A DNA stretch of 64,000 nucleotides from Lanius collurio (taxonomy: Eukaryota > Chordata > Aves > Passeriformes > Laniidae): contig JACBWW010000003.1 of NCBI GenBank assembly GCA_020086605.1, positions 9,041,870-9,105,869 of the forward strand, given 5' to 3'. Shown here one piece after another: positions 37,901 to 52,392 of this stretch (the first letter of the stretch is position 1; each line of letters starts with the position of its first letter). The notes under the pieces are model-generated. The model was not told the DNA's origin. It saw only the letters and a program-made list of their open reading frames with translations, and made no database searches. The position numbers were made by a program, and so were the translations under genes.

Positions 37901-40900
37901 CCAAGGTAAAAGTTTTCAATCACACTTTTCATTATGCCATGGGAAGCCTGCTTTGAAGAGAGGGAGGTAGATGGAAAATTAGGAGGGAAGAATTCCTGTG
38001 CAGCATTCTGTGCCAACTTCTACCTCATAAGGTATGCAAGGACATCTATAGCCTTAATGACACCAGAATTTTGCTTTTCTTCTCACTGATTATAGGCTGG
38101 CATGAGATTTTATGCTGCAAGCATATGGCAGAATGGCTAATATGAAGACACCTTTCAATATTTTGACAGGAGAAATTATTTTGGGGCTTTATGATTACCT
38201 TAAGGAAACCAATTACAAGAGCAGAAAATGTAGCATTAACTTCAAAAAGGACAAAAGTTTGTGTTAAAGTGCTGAGTTTTGGATGAATAAAACATTCACA
38301 TATGCCTAATTTTGCCATATAAATAACAATACGGTTTCAATCAAGGCACTTTGATAAAAGCAATCTAAAATAAGGTTAAGATGGGTTTTAAAATTAATTG
38401 CCTTTCTCTTTTAGTGATGTGATTTGAGATGGAGAAGTGTTTTTTCTTGCCTGCTAACACTACTTGGCACGTACTCTGGTGAGGAAGTGACTGAGATTGA
38501 GAATGTCTTCCCAGAAAAAACAGAAAGTGATCAAACCTGGTCCATATTGGTCTTTCACACTTTGGCTTTCTAAAAGTGTGTTGTTATATTGTTGCCAGTG
38601 ACTGGATGTGGAATTTGGATGGGCCTTCTGACTCATGCTGATGCTCCAGAGCAACTTTTCAGTTGGTGGTGTAGGCTGCTATTTGGAATTTGGAGGCTCT
38701 AGCTCTGCACTTTGTCACTGCTCATTACTATTATTTTCACCAAGATGATTAAGCAGTTTTTCCCAAGAAAATCACCAAGATGTAAGTTTTTCTCATACCT
38801 TTTATTAATTGACCTTGGTAATACCCTGTATAACTAACCATATGCAAAGTTATTCATCACTAATATAATAATTTTATTATTTGACATTAGTACAACAGCT
38901 GTAGAGCCTTACATCAGAGAACTAATACACTACAGGTGGGAAACAAGCCAAATTACCTGCACATCATCTGAATAATTTCTGCAACAGTTAATCTGTTGAT
39001 TCAACCAAATAACTCATCAAATGCTCCTATGGTTTCTTTTTTAACTCATTGAATTTTAGAGGTTTCAAGTTTATAATTTGGCATTTGCCCCTTTGGTTGC
39101 TTTTGCCTCACCTTTGTTCCTATTGCAAAGCTGTTAGGCATCCTTGTTGCAATGCACTGTGAGAAGCACCTTTAGCTTCTGATCTATACGGTTATAGGCT
39201 CATTGGGTACTCTGTTGGTGATTAGGTGTGTTGGGATGCTAATAGGTTAAACCATAATTCACTATTGACCTGATTTTTTCATTCTGAGGATAAGGCATGT
39301 TTGTGCATCAGGTGGCCTGCATAGAGATTATTTTAGAGATTGGGGCTTGCTTATTTTTTAATCTCTTCTGTACATTGGTAGCTAAAATCCAAAAGGTTGA
39401 ACCAGGTTATGAAGAGATGTAGCAAAATATATAATTTATTTTCACTGAAACTTACAACAGAGTGTTGATTAAAAAAACCCAAAACCTCATAGCATAGGAA
39501 ATTCATTATGAGGATTTTATGGGAGGGGTATGGCAGGGGACTTAAAACACTGGATTTTTGTCATTATCTCTGCCTCCTTGTAAGCTCTCTAATACTTCCC
39601 AATCCCTGCCACTGAGTGACCTTTGCTTAGAGAGTTGGATGGCAGCCCTTGACAGGGCCTTACAGCCAGAACACAGTTATGATAGCTGAAAAATCACCCA
39701 TATATCAGAAAAAATTAAAAGGGAAAGGATGAGTGAGAAGAAACCTGATATTTCCTTATTTTTTCTCTCTCGTCTGCTTATGAGTGTCAACTTGAAATGC
39801 AGTTTTTAGCTGTGTTAAAATATAGAGGTAGAGAACATGGGCCTAATTTTTAAAACTTAAATCTGGTCTTCACATGTTTTCAAATAAACTTTTCCCACTA
39901 TTCTGTAAATCTGTTCCAAATACATATGGGCAGAACAGAGGTACTGAAATTTGGGTTCCTCATAAAATTGGAAAGAATCCTCATTTATGCCTTTACTTAG
40001 TCAATTTTTTTTAATTTGAGAAAGTACTTCAAAAGTAGACAGCAGTTGTTTTTCTTCATGAAGGCTGTTCAGTTTTTCTGAAAGCTGAGTGCCTGTGTAG
40101 GGGACCACGCATTTGACTTTTTCAGTGGGTGGGAAGGAGATTCCCACATTCAGTGAACTCCAGTGACAAGTAGGCATTTAATTTACTTTAGTATTTTCTA
40201 AAATTCTTCTTTAGGACTTCAGCTTAAAGCATTTTAACTTTGCTTCTTCATCTTAACTTCTTGAAGGCTTTAGGAATAATTGTTCATACAATTTTTTGTG
40301 CTTATTCCAGTAAACTGATTCACAACCAATTGAGTAGTCTCAGAGTAGGTATCTAATGAAAATTAGATTTTGCTGTATAGAACTAGAAAAATAGGAGCAA
40401 TAACATATGTTTGCTGAATATTGTTGCTGGTATATCACACTTTGTGTTGGTTTTGTGTAAAGTTTAGTTTTCACAGCTGCAAAATTGAAAAGCAAAGAAA
40501 AAGCACTTTTGACACTGCCCTTACTTATCAGTGTCAGTTTTAAGTACACAGCACAGTATCACATGCATGTAAAATTCACTTAGCCTTAGATAAGCTTTTG
40601 GGAGAATTAGATTAAAGAACACATGCAAAAATTATCTATTGTATATGGACATATGTAGTCATCTGAATACTAAGAAGTTAGATATATTTTTTTAAATTAA
40701 TGTACAGGTCTGCATTTATACCTCTGTGTTGTTAAGTAGGGTGGATATAGATGGATGTTGAAATACACTGTAGTTAAGGCTTTGATTTATAAATGAAAAC
40801 ACTTTTTCTAAGGAAAAAAAGGACTATTTAGTGATTTTAATTCCTGCTTCTATTTAATAACATTAACTTAAAGGAAGAGTAGTATAAGGCTATCATGACG

Positions 40901-42349
40901 TTGAAAATAAGTATGAAGTGATTTAGATGAAAATCAGATGTTTGTAGCAAGATTTATCTCCTTCAGACATAAGGGAAAACTAATCTACTTTAAAACCCTC
41001 ATGGAACACTCTCAACAACGGGTTCTTTTGCGATTGTGGTATGGTATAGGAGTGTTCTTTGTTGGTGAGAGAGATAGTATCCAGTTTCTGCCCCACCACA
41101 AATTCAGGCCAGTATTACCTTGCATGTCCTCCCTCCAGGCAGGCCCAGAGAATGTGTGATCATTTAATGTTATCTATCTGAGAATAATCATCTAGGTTTC
41201 CTCTTTAACAACGTCTGGCAGCTCTTGAATAAGTATCTCTATAAAAGAGGATGAATCACCTTCTGGGATGATAAGCTTCCACCCTTGACTAGGGAAAAAT
41301 ACGAAGTGTCTGACTGATTTACACCTGTGATTCGATTGCTTAAAAACAGGGGAAAACAATTTTACAGTTAAAATTTGTATGAGTTGCATAAATTAAAATA
41401 GCCCCTGAAGGTACTCTATCTTCAACTGGAGTTCATGGTATTAAAAATTCCAAACACAACAGAGAAGTCAGGGTTGGTTGTTCCTAATGCTGTCTGATAA
41501 AAACAAGGTTATTAGAGTTAGAAATATATTTTCTATGAGTAACTGTTGCCCTGCTGGGAAAATTTACAATTCTATATTCTTGCAATGAGGACTTTTGCCA
41601 TTTTAGACAAATAGGCAACTAGTCAGCATTCACAGAAAATATCAATACAAATATGACTATGCTTAGAGGCCAGGTTTGAGACTATAGCAGTAGGATAACA
41701 ATTCTGTACTTCTCCCTCCTGGAACCTGTCACACATGCACAGGGACACTCTTATACATCCCTGGAATTAAAAACGGATGTAGTTGGAAAACTATGAAGTT
41801 GTTTGGTTTTTTCTCCCTGGAACCTGAATGTAACCTTGAAGTTTTCATTAAATGAGATTTTTTTCCTCTAACTGTTTCATTAAAAGGAAAACACCTTGTA
41901 GGTGTGTGGAAGAAGATAATAGAAACTAAAATGCAGACTTGGAAAATATCTGGAAACGTGCTAAATGACATCAAAAGTAGGATGGTCATGAATCCAGATG
42001 CTTTTGACACAAATTAGGTAACATGATTTTTTTTTCCATTACAAAATAAGGACTGTTTTTAACCAAAGCTTTCTACCTGTATTCTTACGCCAGATTTCAT
42101 TCATGTGAATAAGACTACGGGGAGTGATTTGATTTTAGAGACTTCCTTAGTATTCATCGGATAATTTAAGTTGGAAAGCACAAAACAGGGTCAAATTTTA
42201 TTAGCTTGTTTGATGCTCTGTCCAGCTGAATGCTAAACATCTCTGAGGATGCTGCTGCTCTGGGCTCCTGTTCAGTGTTTGAGTAGTGTCATGGTTAAAG
42301 TTTTTTTACGTGCATCCTGATTGGAATTTTCCATGTCACAGTTTCTGTG
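34973..42349. other. Non-coding unique DNA
   Basis: More than 7 kb with no recognised exon, RNA gene or transposon. An A run lies at 36683-36694, and a short repeat of ccaagatgga occurs around 36449-36468. Reading frames such as 38046-38318 and 41729-42010 (both minus) lack domains. Composition is uniformly AT-rich, as in a gene desert or long intron. Confidence 0.5.
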
Positions 42350-42735
42350 CATTGCCTCTCCTTCCCTCACTGTGCACTTCTGAGAGGAGTCTGGCTTCAT
42401 GCATCTTCACATTTACTTTCCACTGGGGTGCACCCTGAACCTGCTACAGTGTGCCAATGATTTCCTTGACTGGGAGTCCATGTGTGGTCACAGTGCTCCA
42501 AATGCAGTCTGAATGGGGAGGAATTCCCTTGACTGGCTATGTTCTTCCTAAGGCAGTTGAATACAACTCTCTTTGCTGCAAAGCCTTGCTATAGACCCAT
42601 GCTCAACTTTTTGTCCACCGAGACTCCAAGGTCCTTTCCTACAAAGCTGCTCTTCAGCCAGATATCCTCAGCCTGTTCTGTTGCTTCTAGATATAAGACT
42701 CTGCTTTTGTCATACTTTGTGAGGTTTCTGTACGG
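42350..42735 (-). mobile_element. CR1 retroposon fragment, antisense, decayed
   Basis: Read on the plus strand this is antisense CR1 from the region just upstream of the 3' end. Matching blocks in order are gtgcacttctgagaggagtc (about 42372), ccttgactgggagtccatg (about 42464), cacagtgctccaaatgcag (about 42489), then the stretch from 42594 (ccatgctcaactttttgtcc, accgagactccaaggtcctt), the string gctgctcttcagccagat and, near 42696, gactctgcttttgtcatac, ending around gtgaggtttctg (42720). It is more diverged than the 1.3-kb and 14-kb copies and has deletions, so both ends are approximate. The forward frame at 42539-42907 runs antisense through this relic and is not a gene. Confidence 0.82.
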
Positions 42736-45700
42736 TCATTTTTGTAGTATCTGGGTATTTTCAGGGTCTCTGCCTTTCTGTATGCCAACTGCTGCCTTTC
42801 ATTTATTATTTTTTATAAAGCTGATCTTGAATGGGATTATTTTGTTAAGAATTACAGTTAGATTTAGTATCACTCTGAGGAAGTCAAAGTCACTAGATAG
42901 CTCATGACAGACTTTATTTTTTCCTTCAAGGCTTTAATCTGGAAAGAATGACATTGATTCTCAGTAGAGTCATATGATTGAAGGAGAAATTACATTAGAG
43001 TAAGGTTCAGGTGAAAGGTTGATACAAATATGGCATAGAAATGTTACTGTTGATGTAAAGAAAATAAATAGGAATGTTTCAGTATGAGAGCATCAGTGAA
43101 AATGATGAAAGGAGAGATAAGAGATGTGTTGGTGGCATCTAGATCTAGAGATTTACATATGTAATGATGAATAAAAAAATTACAGTGACATTTGTACGTA
43201 GGAACTTAAAAGTTGTAGTTGTAAGCCTTTTGTTTATTTTTAAACCACTCAACTTTGACATTAAGTCCAAAGAGAATTATAAAAATATACCACACTCACC
43301 TATTGGTTTCAAAAATTTTCTGACAATATCAAAAAGTCAGAATCTCTTGTTACAGCTAAATGAGGGAGAACACCCATCTATAACTACTTATTTTGATGCT
43401 GCTGTTATTGCTGTTAAAATTACTTCAAACATATATGTAATAAAGTCTTCACAGCAAGAGAATTGGCTACATAATTTGTTGCAAGTTATTTATTTGGCTT
43501 TGTTGCTTTGTGAGGTTTTGTCACTTGAAAAAGTCATTAATTCCCATCTTGGGAAAAGAGAAACAGGAGAGATTTTACATATTTTGATAGAGACTCTTTG
43601 AAATAACAGTGTGGATGATGATTTTTTCCCCCTGTTTCCAGATCATCCCAAGTACATTTTAAAGTTTAGTTAGAATTTATTGATGCCCTTGGTCTACTCT
43701 CTTTACCAAATCTAAAGAGCCTCCTCTCCTGCAGCTCCTACATCCAGTATGCCATGTGGGTTGTGGTTACCTTCATGTAGTTCAGTGCTAAGGAGAGGAA
43801 GAAGTGGTTCACCAGGTTTTTTCCTTCATTTTTTTGTTCTTTGCTGACTATGGCTCCATTTGCCTCCCTGCTGTTCTGTTTAGTGCTCTATTATTGTCCC
43901 TGCTGCTCTGCTTCTGATGTCCTTAAGATATTGGGGGGGCGAGGGGATTAAAAGGGAATGAATCCTAGGAATCCACAGAATGAGCTTCCTGACAATGGAA
44001 AGGGGCAGAAGGCTGTGGCAACCATAAGAGAAGGTCTAGTGGAAACAATTAGCAGATCTGTCAAAGCTGTCTAATCTCTGCAGAAACAGGCAAGGTACTT
44101 CTTCATTTCAGAGTGTTTGTTTATTTTAGTCACCAACAAGCACGTTTTGCCACTGTTGCCATGTGTTATGTCTTACTCCACAAATACCCTGAGATAGGGG
44201 CACTTTTCAGTGAAGTACTAGACAAGAAAATAGGACAGCAAAATTTGTATCTATGTAGTTTTGAGTACTCCTGGTAGTTCCCAAGCTAACCAAAATCAAT
44301 TGTTGAGAAGCTCACAAGTGGGCTGATTTTTTTTTTTTCCTGTTTTTGTTGTTTGTAATAACGTTATTAGAAGCTAGCAAAACCCAAAGCTTGCACTTGT
44401 TCTTCTGAGGGCTGCTTATTATTACTTGCTTAGCAGCTCTGTTAATTGCTGTCTAAAATAAGCAACATGACAGAAAATTTTTCTGAAATCTGTGTTTTGA
44501 ACAGCTATCACCTTAACAAAAATTGCTGCTGTGATTCCAAGACATGCAGATGTAATAATTTGTAATGAGGTTTTTGCACCTGGTTAGCTGTCAGTGTTGA
44601 CAAAAGAATGGGAGTGAAGGTTGCTGCTGTGCATTTCTGTAGCTGCTTATTTTTTCTGTTTTCATCACATAATGACTAACAGCAAACAAGCCATGGTAAA
44701 TATTATTTTTCAGTAGTGTACATGAACATTGATGATGGTGATTGTGGCAGAAAGCATATCTGTGGAAAATGTGCCTTCATGACTTAATTAGGAAGATTAT
44801 TCTCTTTTTCAAACATGCCATGCTGAATTCTGCTGTGTTACAAGGAGCAATCCCTTTATCCTAAAATGTCCCTGCACCCCTTGATTTCTGCTTTGAAGAT
44901 CCATTCAAACATTTATGCATGCTTCAATAACACTTGATTTTTACATATGGGTAAAAAGTGTAAGCTTGCAAGGCACTGTAAGTCCAAGCTTTTAGTTCAA
45001 AAACCCCTTGACCAGTTTCCTTGAACCTTTCTAAAAGCACACTTTGTTCAAAGAATAAATCTGTCCATTTGAGCCAAAGTTATAAATGCGTTCCAACAAA
45101 CGGTTCTGTAAAAGAAAACAGTTGTAAAGCACAGTGATGCATCTGCTTCTACATTGTAAAATTATAGTAAAACAACAGTGGATACTTGCCCACTCTTCTG
45201 CTCAGTTTGGTAGGAATCATTGCCAAATAGAGGGTTCTCAGACAGAAACAGGAAGGCTTGCATTACATAATGTGTGACTGACACAATAGGCAATAGGTGA
45301 TAAAAATTTCTGGTATGATGCTATTAGAAGGGGAAAATAAGCCTATCCCAAGAATAAGGAAACCTTGCTTAATAACTGTGTTTGTTGCTTTTACAAGAAA
45401 ACTGACCTTCTTACATTAAGTTCAGGCCCTAATGATTCTGATATTTCTTTAATAGGAGATTTCCTCCAAGCTATCTGGTAAACAAAGAGAGTTCAAGTTA
45501 GTTCATCTGAATCAAGCTCCAAGTTAAAGCATCTGAATCTTATGCTTATAATGTTTAATTTTTTTCTGACTGAGAATCCTCATTTAGCCTTTGAATTGAG
45601 GTGGGTTTACTTATCCTTACAGTGAGGATTCCCAAACCTACCTTTGGCCCTTCCAATCTGGATTGTATGACTCTAAGTATAAATTTCAGGAAAGGTTTAT

Positions 45701-48700
45701 TAGGAGGAAAAATTTGATAGTTGACCTTAAAATAATAGGAAAAAAATGAAAATGTTTTATAAATAACTTTCTGTTCTGTCTCCTGTGTCTGGACCTGCCT
45801 GTGAAGTTTAATGTCTTCTGTGTTCCAGCAAAGCCTGTGTGTTGTTCCTATGGCGTGTGGTCCACCAGGAAGGACTGGGTTGTGTGCTTCCTTCCTGTTC
45901 CACTCAGAAACTTCTTAGTTTCTTTACAGTGCTGAAAAATTTTTCCATGCTCAGTTGCCTTGTCTGCCTTTTCCCATCTCAAACTCTATGTGCCTTATCC
46001 CAATCTAAAAAGCTTTTGTCTCTTAGCATTCTCTATGGAGTAGAAGTAATTTATTCCTTCATCGTGAGGGTTTTCTGTGATTCTGTCAGTCCCATTTTGA
46101 ATGGATAATAGTTTCGAGCTGAGAAACAAAACAGATGATGTCCAGTTTATTTACTTCTCGTTGGTATTTCCATACTCTGAAGATAGATGTGTTAATTAAA
46201 TTTTATGCTTCTTCCATATGTAGGAAGCCTTAATTGGCCTTTGTAACATTTTTTTAGAACGCATGAGATGCAGCTCATTTTATATCATTAATGTATTAAA
46301 AGATACTCAAATGTCACAGGAGATGCAGAGGAAAGACTTGATATGAAGGGAAGTGTTGCAATACAGATGGTCTCACTCCTAAAAGTATATGACATGTATT
46401 AGGCTGTTTCATCCTGTCTCTTTCCTTTTACCCTATGTACATTAAGGTTTCTTTTTCAACTCACTTCAGAATATACCATCTGTCTCAGCTGGTGAGTGAA
46501 CATGATTTTCATTGCAAGGGATGGAGCAGTAGGGAAAAGCATATCATTGCAAAATATCCTGTCCTTTTAATGAATTGTGGTGTCTGCTCCTGACTGGACA
46601 AAGGAATCCATGTGATCCCAGTAGACATTTTCCGACTCAGATCAGATTTCTGCACTTGATATTTGCTGTAAAGCCAAACCTTTATTTCAACTATAGAAGC
46701 ACAGTTAAGTATCCGTAATAGTGATGCATATGTAATAATGATGAGGTTGTTCGAAATTACATTTAATGCAGCTGAGATGTTTAACCTTGCATCACAGGCA
46801 AGTTTTAAAGGATCTAGGGTAATGGTGCTTGCAAAAGCTTCTGGACAATAATGGACACACTGGGGCAAGAACCTAACTAACTATAGGAAAGTAATGTAAT
46901 TGCATCTCCTGCCTTGCTCTTGCATTTGCTTAAATGTGTAATTTTTGCCGAAGGCTTTAACTGTTGGCAGCTGAAATGAAGTAGGTTGTGGGGAATCCTT
47001 CACCACCTCATAAAATGCATATTTAAAGTCAGTGACAAGTAAGTCTGCAAGGTTAAAAGAAGCAGATTGCTACAGAGCCAGATTAAATATTCTCTAGGTT
47101 TAATATTTTGATTGCTACTGAATAATCAGCTCATAACCACATTGTGATGCTCTGTTAGGAGTCTTTTCAGTTGGCACTGGTTTTCATACCATAATATAAT
47201 TGATAGGTTCTTGTGTCAGAAATCACTAGGCAGCCAAATAAACAATATGTCCTTCTGTCTGTTTGGGAGTAGTGTAATGTTCAGAAATATTGATCCCTCA
47301 CGCCAGATAAAGGCATAATGAGGATAATACCAAATGAACCAAAAGCTGCTTCAAAATGTCTCATCTATTACCCAAAGAATTATAAAGTTAGTACCATATT
47401 GACCTTCTTGTGACATGCTAAAAGTTACTGCTGCCAGTTCTGCTCAGTATTTTCAAATGGCTGCTCTTCATGGGAAAAAAAAAGAGGAAAATATTTCACT
47501 TGGTTTATTTTTATTGATCTCCCCCCCACTGCTGATTTAAATATGAATACTCCACAATAAGACATCAAAGTAATCTTAACAGAGGGTGGCAAAAGCACCT
47601 TGTTGGCCAAAACTTTATAATTATGGAGAATTTGGAAGCTTTTGGTTTGTCACCTGTCCTCTTGCCCCTTTTTCCTCCTTTATTTAATTCCTAATTAAGT
47701 GAATGCTTGACCTATAGCAGTTTTCTAGACTGAGTGCAGGAGACTGTCAGAAAAAAATTCAATGCCAGTCCTCTGAGCTCACTGCTCATTCTTAAAATCT
47801 CTCCCACTGAACTTCAATTTTTGCTGAAATTCTATTCAGTTATGGAGAGCTATTTCATGCTAATTATGAATTTAAAAAATCTATCTGGAGCAGATAATAT
47901 AGAATGACTGATTAAAAGTGAAAAGATTAAAAGACTCTCCATGAAATAAGTGCATTTAAAAATTAAAATATATCATCATCTGTATTTCGGCTATGCCAAA
48001 AGAGTATCTAACAAAACTAGTAAAATGTAATTTGGTATACTTTTTAAAACATCAAGTAGCTTTGAGAAAGTAAGTAAATGAATAAACTTCTAATGGACTT
48101 TATTCGCAACTCGTTGCATGGATTGTATTAGTGTTATCTGAAGTTTTGCACTAATACTGAATGCTGCAAAGAGTCTTTAATTAGGCCTTTGCTGCTAAAG
48201 AAAAGAATGGCCTCGGAGGGTCAGTGCATACTCTGCTCATTGGCTTGTTTGGCTCCTGCCAACTAACACTCTTCCAGCTGCTGCCTAGGCACAGTCCTTG
48301 TGAGTTATTTCCAGCATGAAGCTGGGTTGAGCTATTTTGGGATATTTTGAGCAGAGGACAGTGAGCCATGTAGGTATACACTAAGCGATGCTGTGCTGCT
48401 TGGTTCCTAAGGCAAGGCGAGACCCATGCCTCTTATATTTAGTAGTGTAGCAGTAACCTTTGTGTTACAAGGTTTTCTTCACAAACCTTTAAAAAACTTA
48501 TTGGATTTAATTGGTAAAGTAAAAATATTTGTGCACATCTCTTTTTGTATTTGAGCACTTAATAAATCGCATGGAGGAAGCTAATGTAACACCACTAAGT
48601 GTTCAGATTTTAAAAACTCCTTTACTTTGAACTATATATTTTTTTGTTTTTAAACTTGAGTTGAATTTAGGCTGTTTTTAGAAAAAATTCGAAATTTTTT

Positions 48701-49999
48701 ATTGATTCAATAAGACTCTTGATTCTTTGCTCTCATTAATCCTTTTCTCTATATCCTCATATATTCCCATCTCTATCAAAATCCGCCTCCAGTGCCAATA
48801 TACATTAACATACATGTGCAGGGCCCTATAAACTGGGTTCTGAGAAGACCAAAACCAGTGAGATGACAACATAAATCAAAGGTCGGGCTCATTTTACAAA
48901 TCTGCTTATGAATTATTTTTCCTTTTTAACTTAGTATTTGCTCTGAGACATGAGTCATTACCACTTTTGGAGGTGTCTGATTTCTCCCATACACTGCATC
49001 TTTGTGCTGGCCAAGGTCATGGACTGTCACTAAAATGAGAGTTCAGAAAACTGCTTCTGAAGGTTCGCAGCTAGGGACGATTTTTCTTGTCAATGTTATT
49101 AAGAGAAAACCCTTGGAGCCAAGCTTGCACAAAGCATTACCTTCCAACTTGAAATAGCTAATTGTTAAAGCCTGAGAATAAACCTCATCTTCTCTGCAGT
49201 TCACTTGACTTGCAAGCAAAGATCATTCTGCAGCAAATACTGAACTAGCATCTAGGAAATGGAATGTGTTAAAATCTTCCTACCTATTTGGGTCTTTGTT
49301 AGGGTTTTAAAATTTTTTTTTAGTTTTTTTTTCTTTTAGATTTTGCTTATCTCCTTAGTGTTTGCAATTCTTGGCATATTTTCAGTGGTAGCTTTTCAGT
49401 TGGATGTGTTTGCATTGGAATTTTTCTAGAATTATGTCTGAATGGTAGAAATATACTGTCTGGATTATAGTTTCAAGTAGATCTGAAACAATAGCATGGA
49501 TGTGGCCATTATTGATGTCTGAATTTCGGCTGAGATGTTTAAGCATATGCACAAGTGCTCTGAGATTTAGATTTTTAATTTTTTTTTCTTTTTTAAACAA
49601 CAGTGAAACTCTTTGTGATTAAGTTGCATCTGTGATTTTGTTTTTATAGTGGTATCTCCAAGGAATCCAACTGTTTGATACCAAAAGTAGTAAACTAGAG
49701 AATGATTTTGTAATTGTAGCCAATCTTGATCTCCAGTTCAAGAAAAGCCAGCCTATGCTGAACTTTGTAGATAAATCTCGGAATAAAAGTTCTTACGGTA
49801 CCTTCTTGATAAAATTCTCATTGGCGTATACATTATTCTCCAATTTCTTTTTCAGAAGGAACAAATGCATCAAACTGAGCTTTGAATTACAAGCTTTTGA
49901 ACAGTCTGTTGCACAGTTCGTATCTTAACGTAAAAGTCTAAATCACATAACAGGCTTGTGTAGACTGAGGAGGTGTCGGAACACAACTATTATGCTATT
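42736..49999. other. Non-coding unique DNA, possible conserved-element candidates
   Basis: No supported gene. Two stretches (44340-44780 and 47650-47990) have non-repetitive, TAAT-rich text without CpG and resemble the style of vertebrate conserved non-coding elements, which only alignment could show. A possible CR1 terminus relic sits at 45648-45680. The 145-codon frame at 43164-43601 (plus) and the 119-codon frame at 46509-46868 (minus) are the longest here. Neither shows a domain, and the first is lysine/asparagine/isoleucine-rich as expected of AT-rich chance frames. Confidence 0.45.
45648..45680 (+). mobile_element. Possible CR1 3'-end relic
   Basis: The string cccttccaatctggattgta then tgactctaagta resembles the CR1 terminus (cccttccaacctgaattatt then ctatgattctat as remembered). 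Upstream text does not extend the match convincingly. Confidence 0.25.
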
Positions 50000-52359
50000 G
50001 CTTGAAATGAAACATGAACCTCTCAGCTGCAGTGATGTAGGCTTTAATCCTGCATAGGTACTATGTGCATGCTTTGTTTTATTAAAATCTACCAGTAAGG
50101 ATTTCTGTTGCAATAATTGTTGCGATAGCTGCAAGTAGATGTCCCGCACAATTTTTTTGTGAATATACTGTCAGATAAAATGTTATCCAAATATAAAGTC
50201 CATTATTTTTAAATGGGAGCTTTATTTGTGGCTTTGGATTGGAATTAATGGGTTGCTCCAGCTAGATACTTTTCTGAATTAATGCCCCTTTAAAAAGCAG
50301 TAATATTTAATTCAGTTGAACCAACAAGACACTTCTAGATAACTTTCTAGTAAGTCGAGTTTCTTTATAATAGCGTTCCTGTGTAAGTCTCAGCAATTCC
50401 ATGTTGATTTTCCTGTTATAACTGAGCAAGGAAACATGTAATACCAGTAGCAAGTGACTGTCCTCTGCAGCACTGAAGGAAAAACATGTCTTGATATATC
50501 CAAGGCAATCCCCATGGAAATTTGAGATTGGAATAGAACAGAACAGAACAAGAAAAAATGGAATACATTAAATGAAATGATTTAGAATACCCTTAAGGCC
50601 CTTAACAGCATTTGAGAGAGAGAGATCTGAAAGGTGTTTTGAAGGGTAACAGTCAGACTAATTTTTTTCTGTGTTGAAATTTCATATAAATGCCTCATTA
50701 TTCATATATAATGCAAGTTTGTAGAGAAAAGCTGTGGTATCCTGACAAACCTTCAGGAATCTAGAAAATGTTAAATGAAACCATGTTTTTTTCTTTTGTT
50801 CATATTGTCCAATGAGAGCTGCATATTGATGGTAAAGCAGCAGTTAAAGTCATATTTTTAGATAATAATATCATCTCTTCTGAAATCAAAACACTCTTTC
50901 AAGTGAGGCTATAAGAAAAGAACTGTGAAACTTGAAGGTTGCTTTTTTTTTTTTTTGTTGAATTTTATGAACTTTATTTGAAAGATGAAAGATGTGTTTA
51001 GTACACTCTGAAGTGAGAGGCAGCCAATTTTGGTAACTTATTAAAAAGGGACACCATCCCTCCTGCTCCATGACCCTTTAAACTGGGTTTTTACTTCAGT
51101 GACAGTTGTATATTTTTAATAATTCTGAGAACCAGATTGTAACATTTTGAGTTCTAAATTGAAAGATGCTTTTGTCCCAATTGCCAGGTTACTAGATAAA
51201 AACCCAAGCAAGCCACTTTCCATAGCATTTAGACCATTTGATCTTCACAGTTACCTAAATATAGACACAAGCAATCTTTCAGCAATCACATCTAAGACAC
51301 CCAGTAGTGATGAGAGGGTAAGGGATGAGAGAGTAAGAAGTTCTTGCTTCTTTTTCAGTTGAGAAAATCATATTTGTAATATTTCAAAACATTTCAGAGT
51401 CTATTAAAAAGCTGGTGAAAATTAGGTGCCAGTCCTTGCATCTTATTTAATTTCCTGTGTGAGGACTTAGGTTGCTGTTTTGCAAGGTTATTCTTTACTA
51501 GATTGTACTTTGTGTAAAGCACAGAAAAAAGTTTACATGCCTTGATAAATACTTGATCATCTTTCCACAGAGCTTCAACAATGGTGAGTATTATAGCCTT
51601 GGCATTACATTTTAATTTCTGTTAATGGTACTAAAGAGATGGCATTTTTCAGGATGAAAAGTGACAAGTAAGGTGGCATTTCTTTAACCATTGTCCCAAA
51701 AGGGTGTTTGCAGTTTATCCTAATTCTAATGATATTGAAATAACTAAATTTCTATTGACTTAAGGAGTGTCTACATTTCTTTTGTTAACTGCAGTGATGT
51801 TGATTTATGTTGGTTATGTATATATCAACCATTTTTGTAGCTGGAGTCAGTGGATGCATTCTCCCATCACCCACAGAAGCCTATTTCAAGAGCTCTTATT
51901 TCAGTCTGTGAAAGAAGTGTGTGTATACATGAAGGGAAAGAATCTTACTTCAAAACCAGGAGGTATTTGTCAGTCCTTGAATTTTGGGCTTTGCCACTGG
52001 CAACATCACTAAAACTAGGAGAAATGTTGTTATTAAATACTGACCTCACTCATAGTGAAGCCTATAGTCAAACTCATTTTTTACTATCAGCAGTTGATGT
52101 ACTAATGCAAGAGAACCTGCAGAGAAACATTCCCATCAGCCAGGCACAAGATAAAGGAGGAAGTGCAATAGAGGGAATGTAGATAAGAATATTTCACTGA
52201 TGCCTCTTCACATCCTCAGAAGCCACCTGTAAAATTGGGGTTGCAGAGCCTGTGGGGTTGTGATGATAAAGAAGGGGAAAGGAAACAGTGATACCTGAGA
52301 AGCAGTAAGAACAAGTAAGAACTGGGACAGCATGTGAGGATGTGAGTGGCATGGGGACT

Positions 52360-52392
52360 CTAGGAGAGCAGATGTTGTTGGGAGCAGGAGAG
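52360..52392 (+). repeat. 33-bp dispersed repeat, copy 1
   Basis: The segment begins ctaggagagcagatg and ends agcaggagag. It matches 54028-54060 at 30 of 33 positions in the same orientation. The flanks do not align obviously. It may be part of an unrecognised low-copy repeat. Confidence 0.6.

Noticed and set aside
42539..42907. 122-codon forward frame
   Set aside because: It runs antisense through a decayed CR1 fragment, and the translated strand is the non-coding strand of the element.
43164..43601. 145-codon forward frame
   Set aside because: It is rich in K, N, I and L as expected from AT-rich DNA, with no motif, no flanking splice signals that stand out and no retroposon signature.
46509..46868. 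119-codon reverse frame
   Set aside because: No recognisable domain, no CpG enrichment and no clear splice sites. The length is within chance expectation for 64 kb.
50531..50550. gaatagaacagaacagaac, considered as the microsatellite tail of an antisense CR1
   Set aside because: The following sequence does not continue into CR1 3'-end text, so it is just a short imperfect run.
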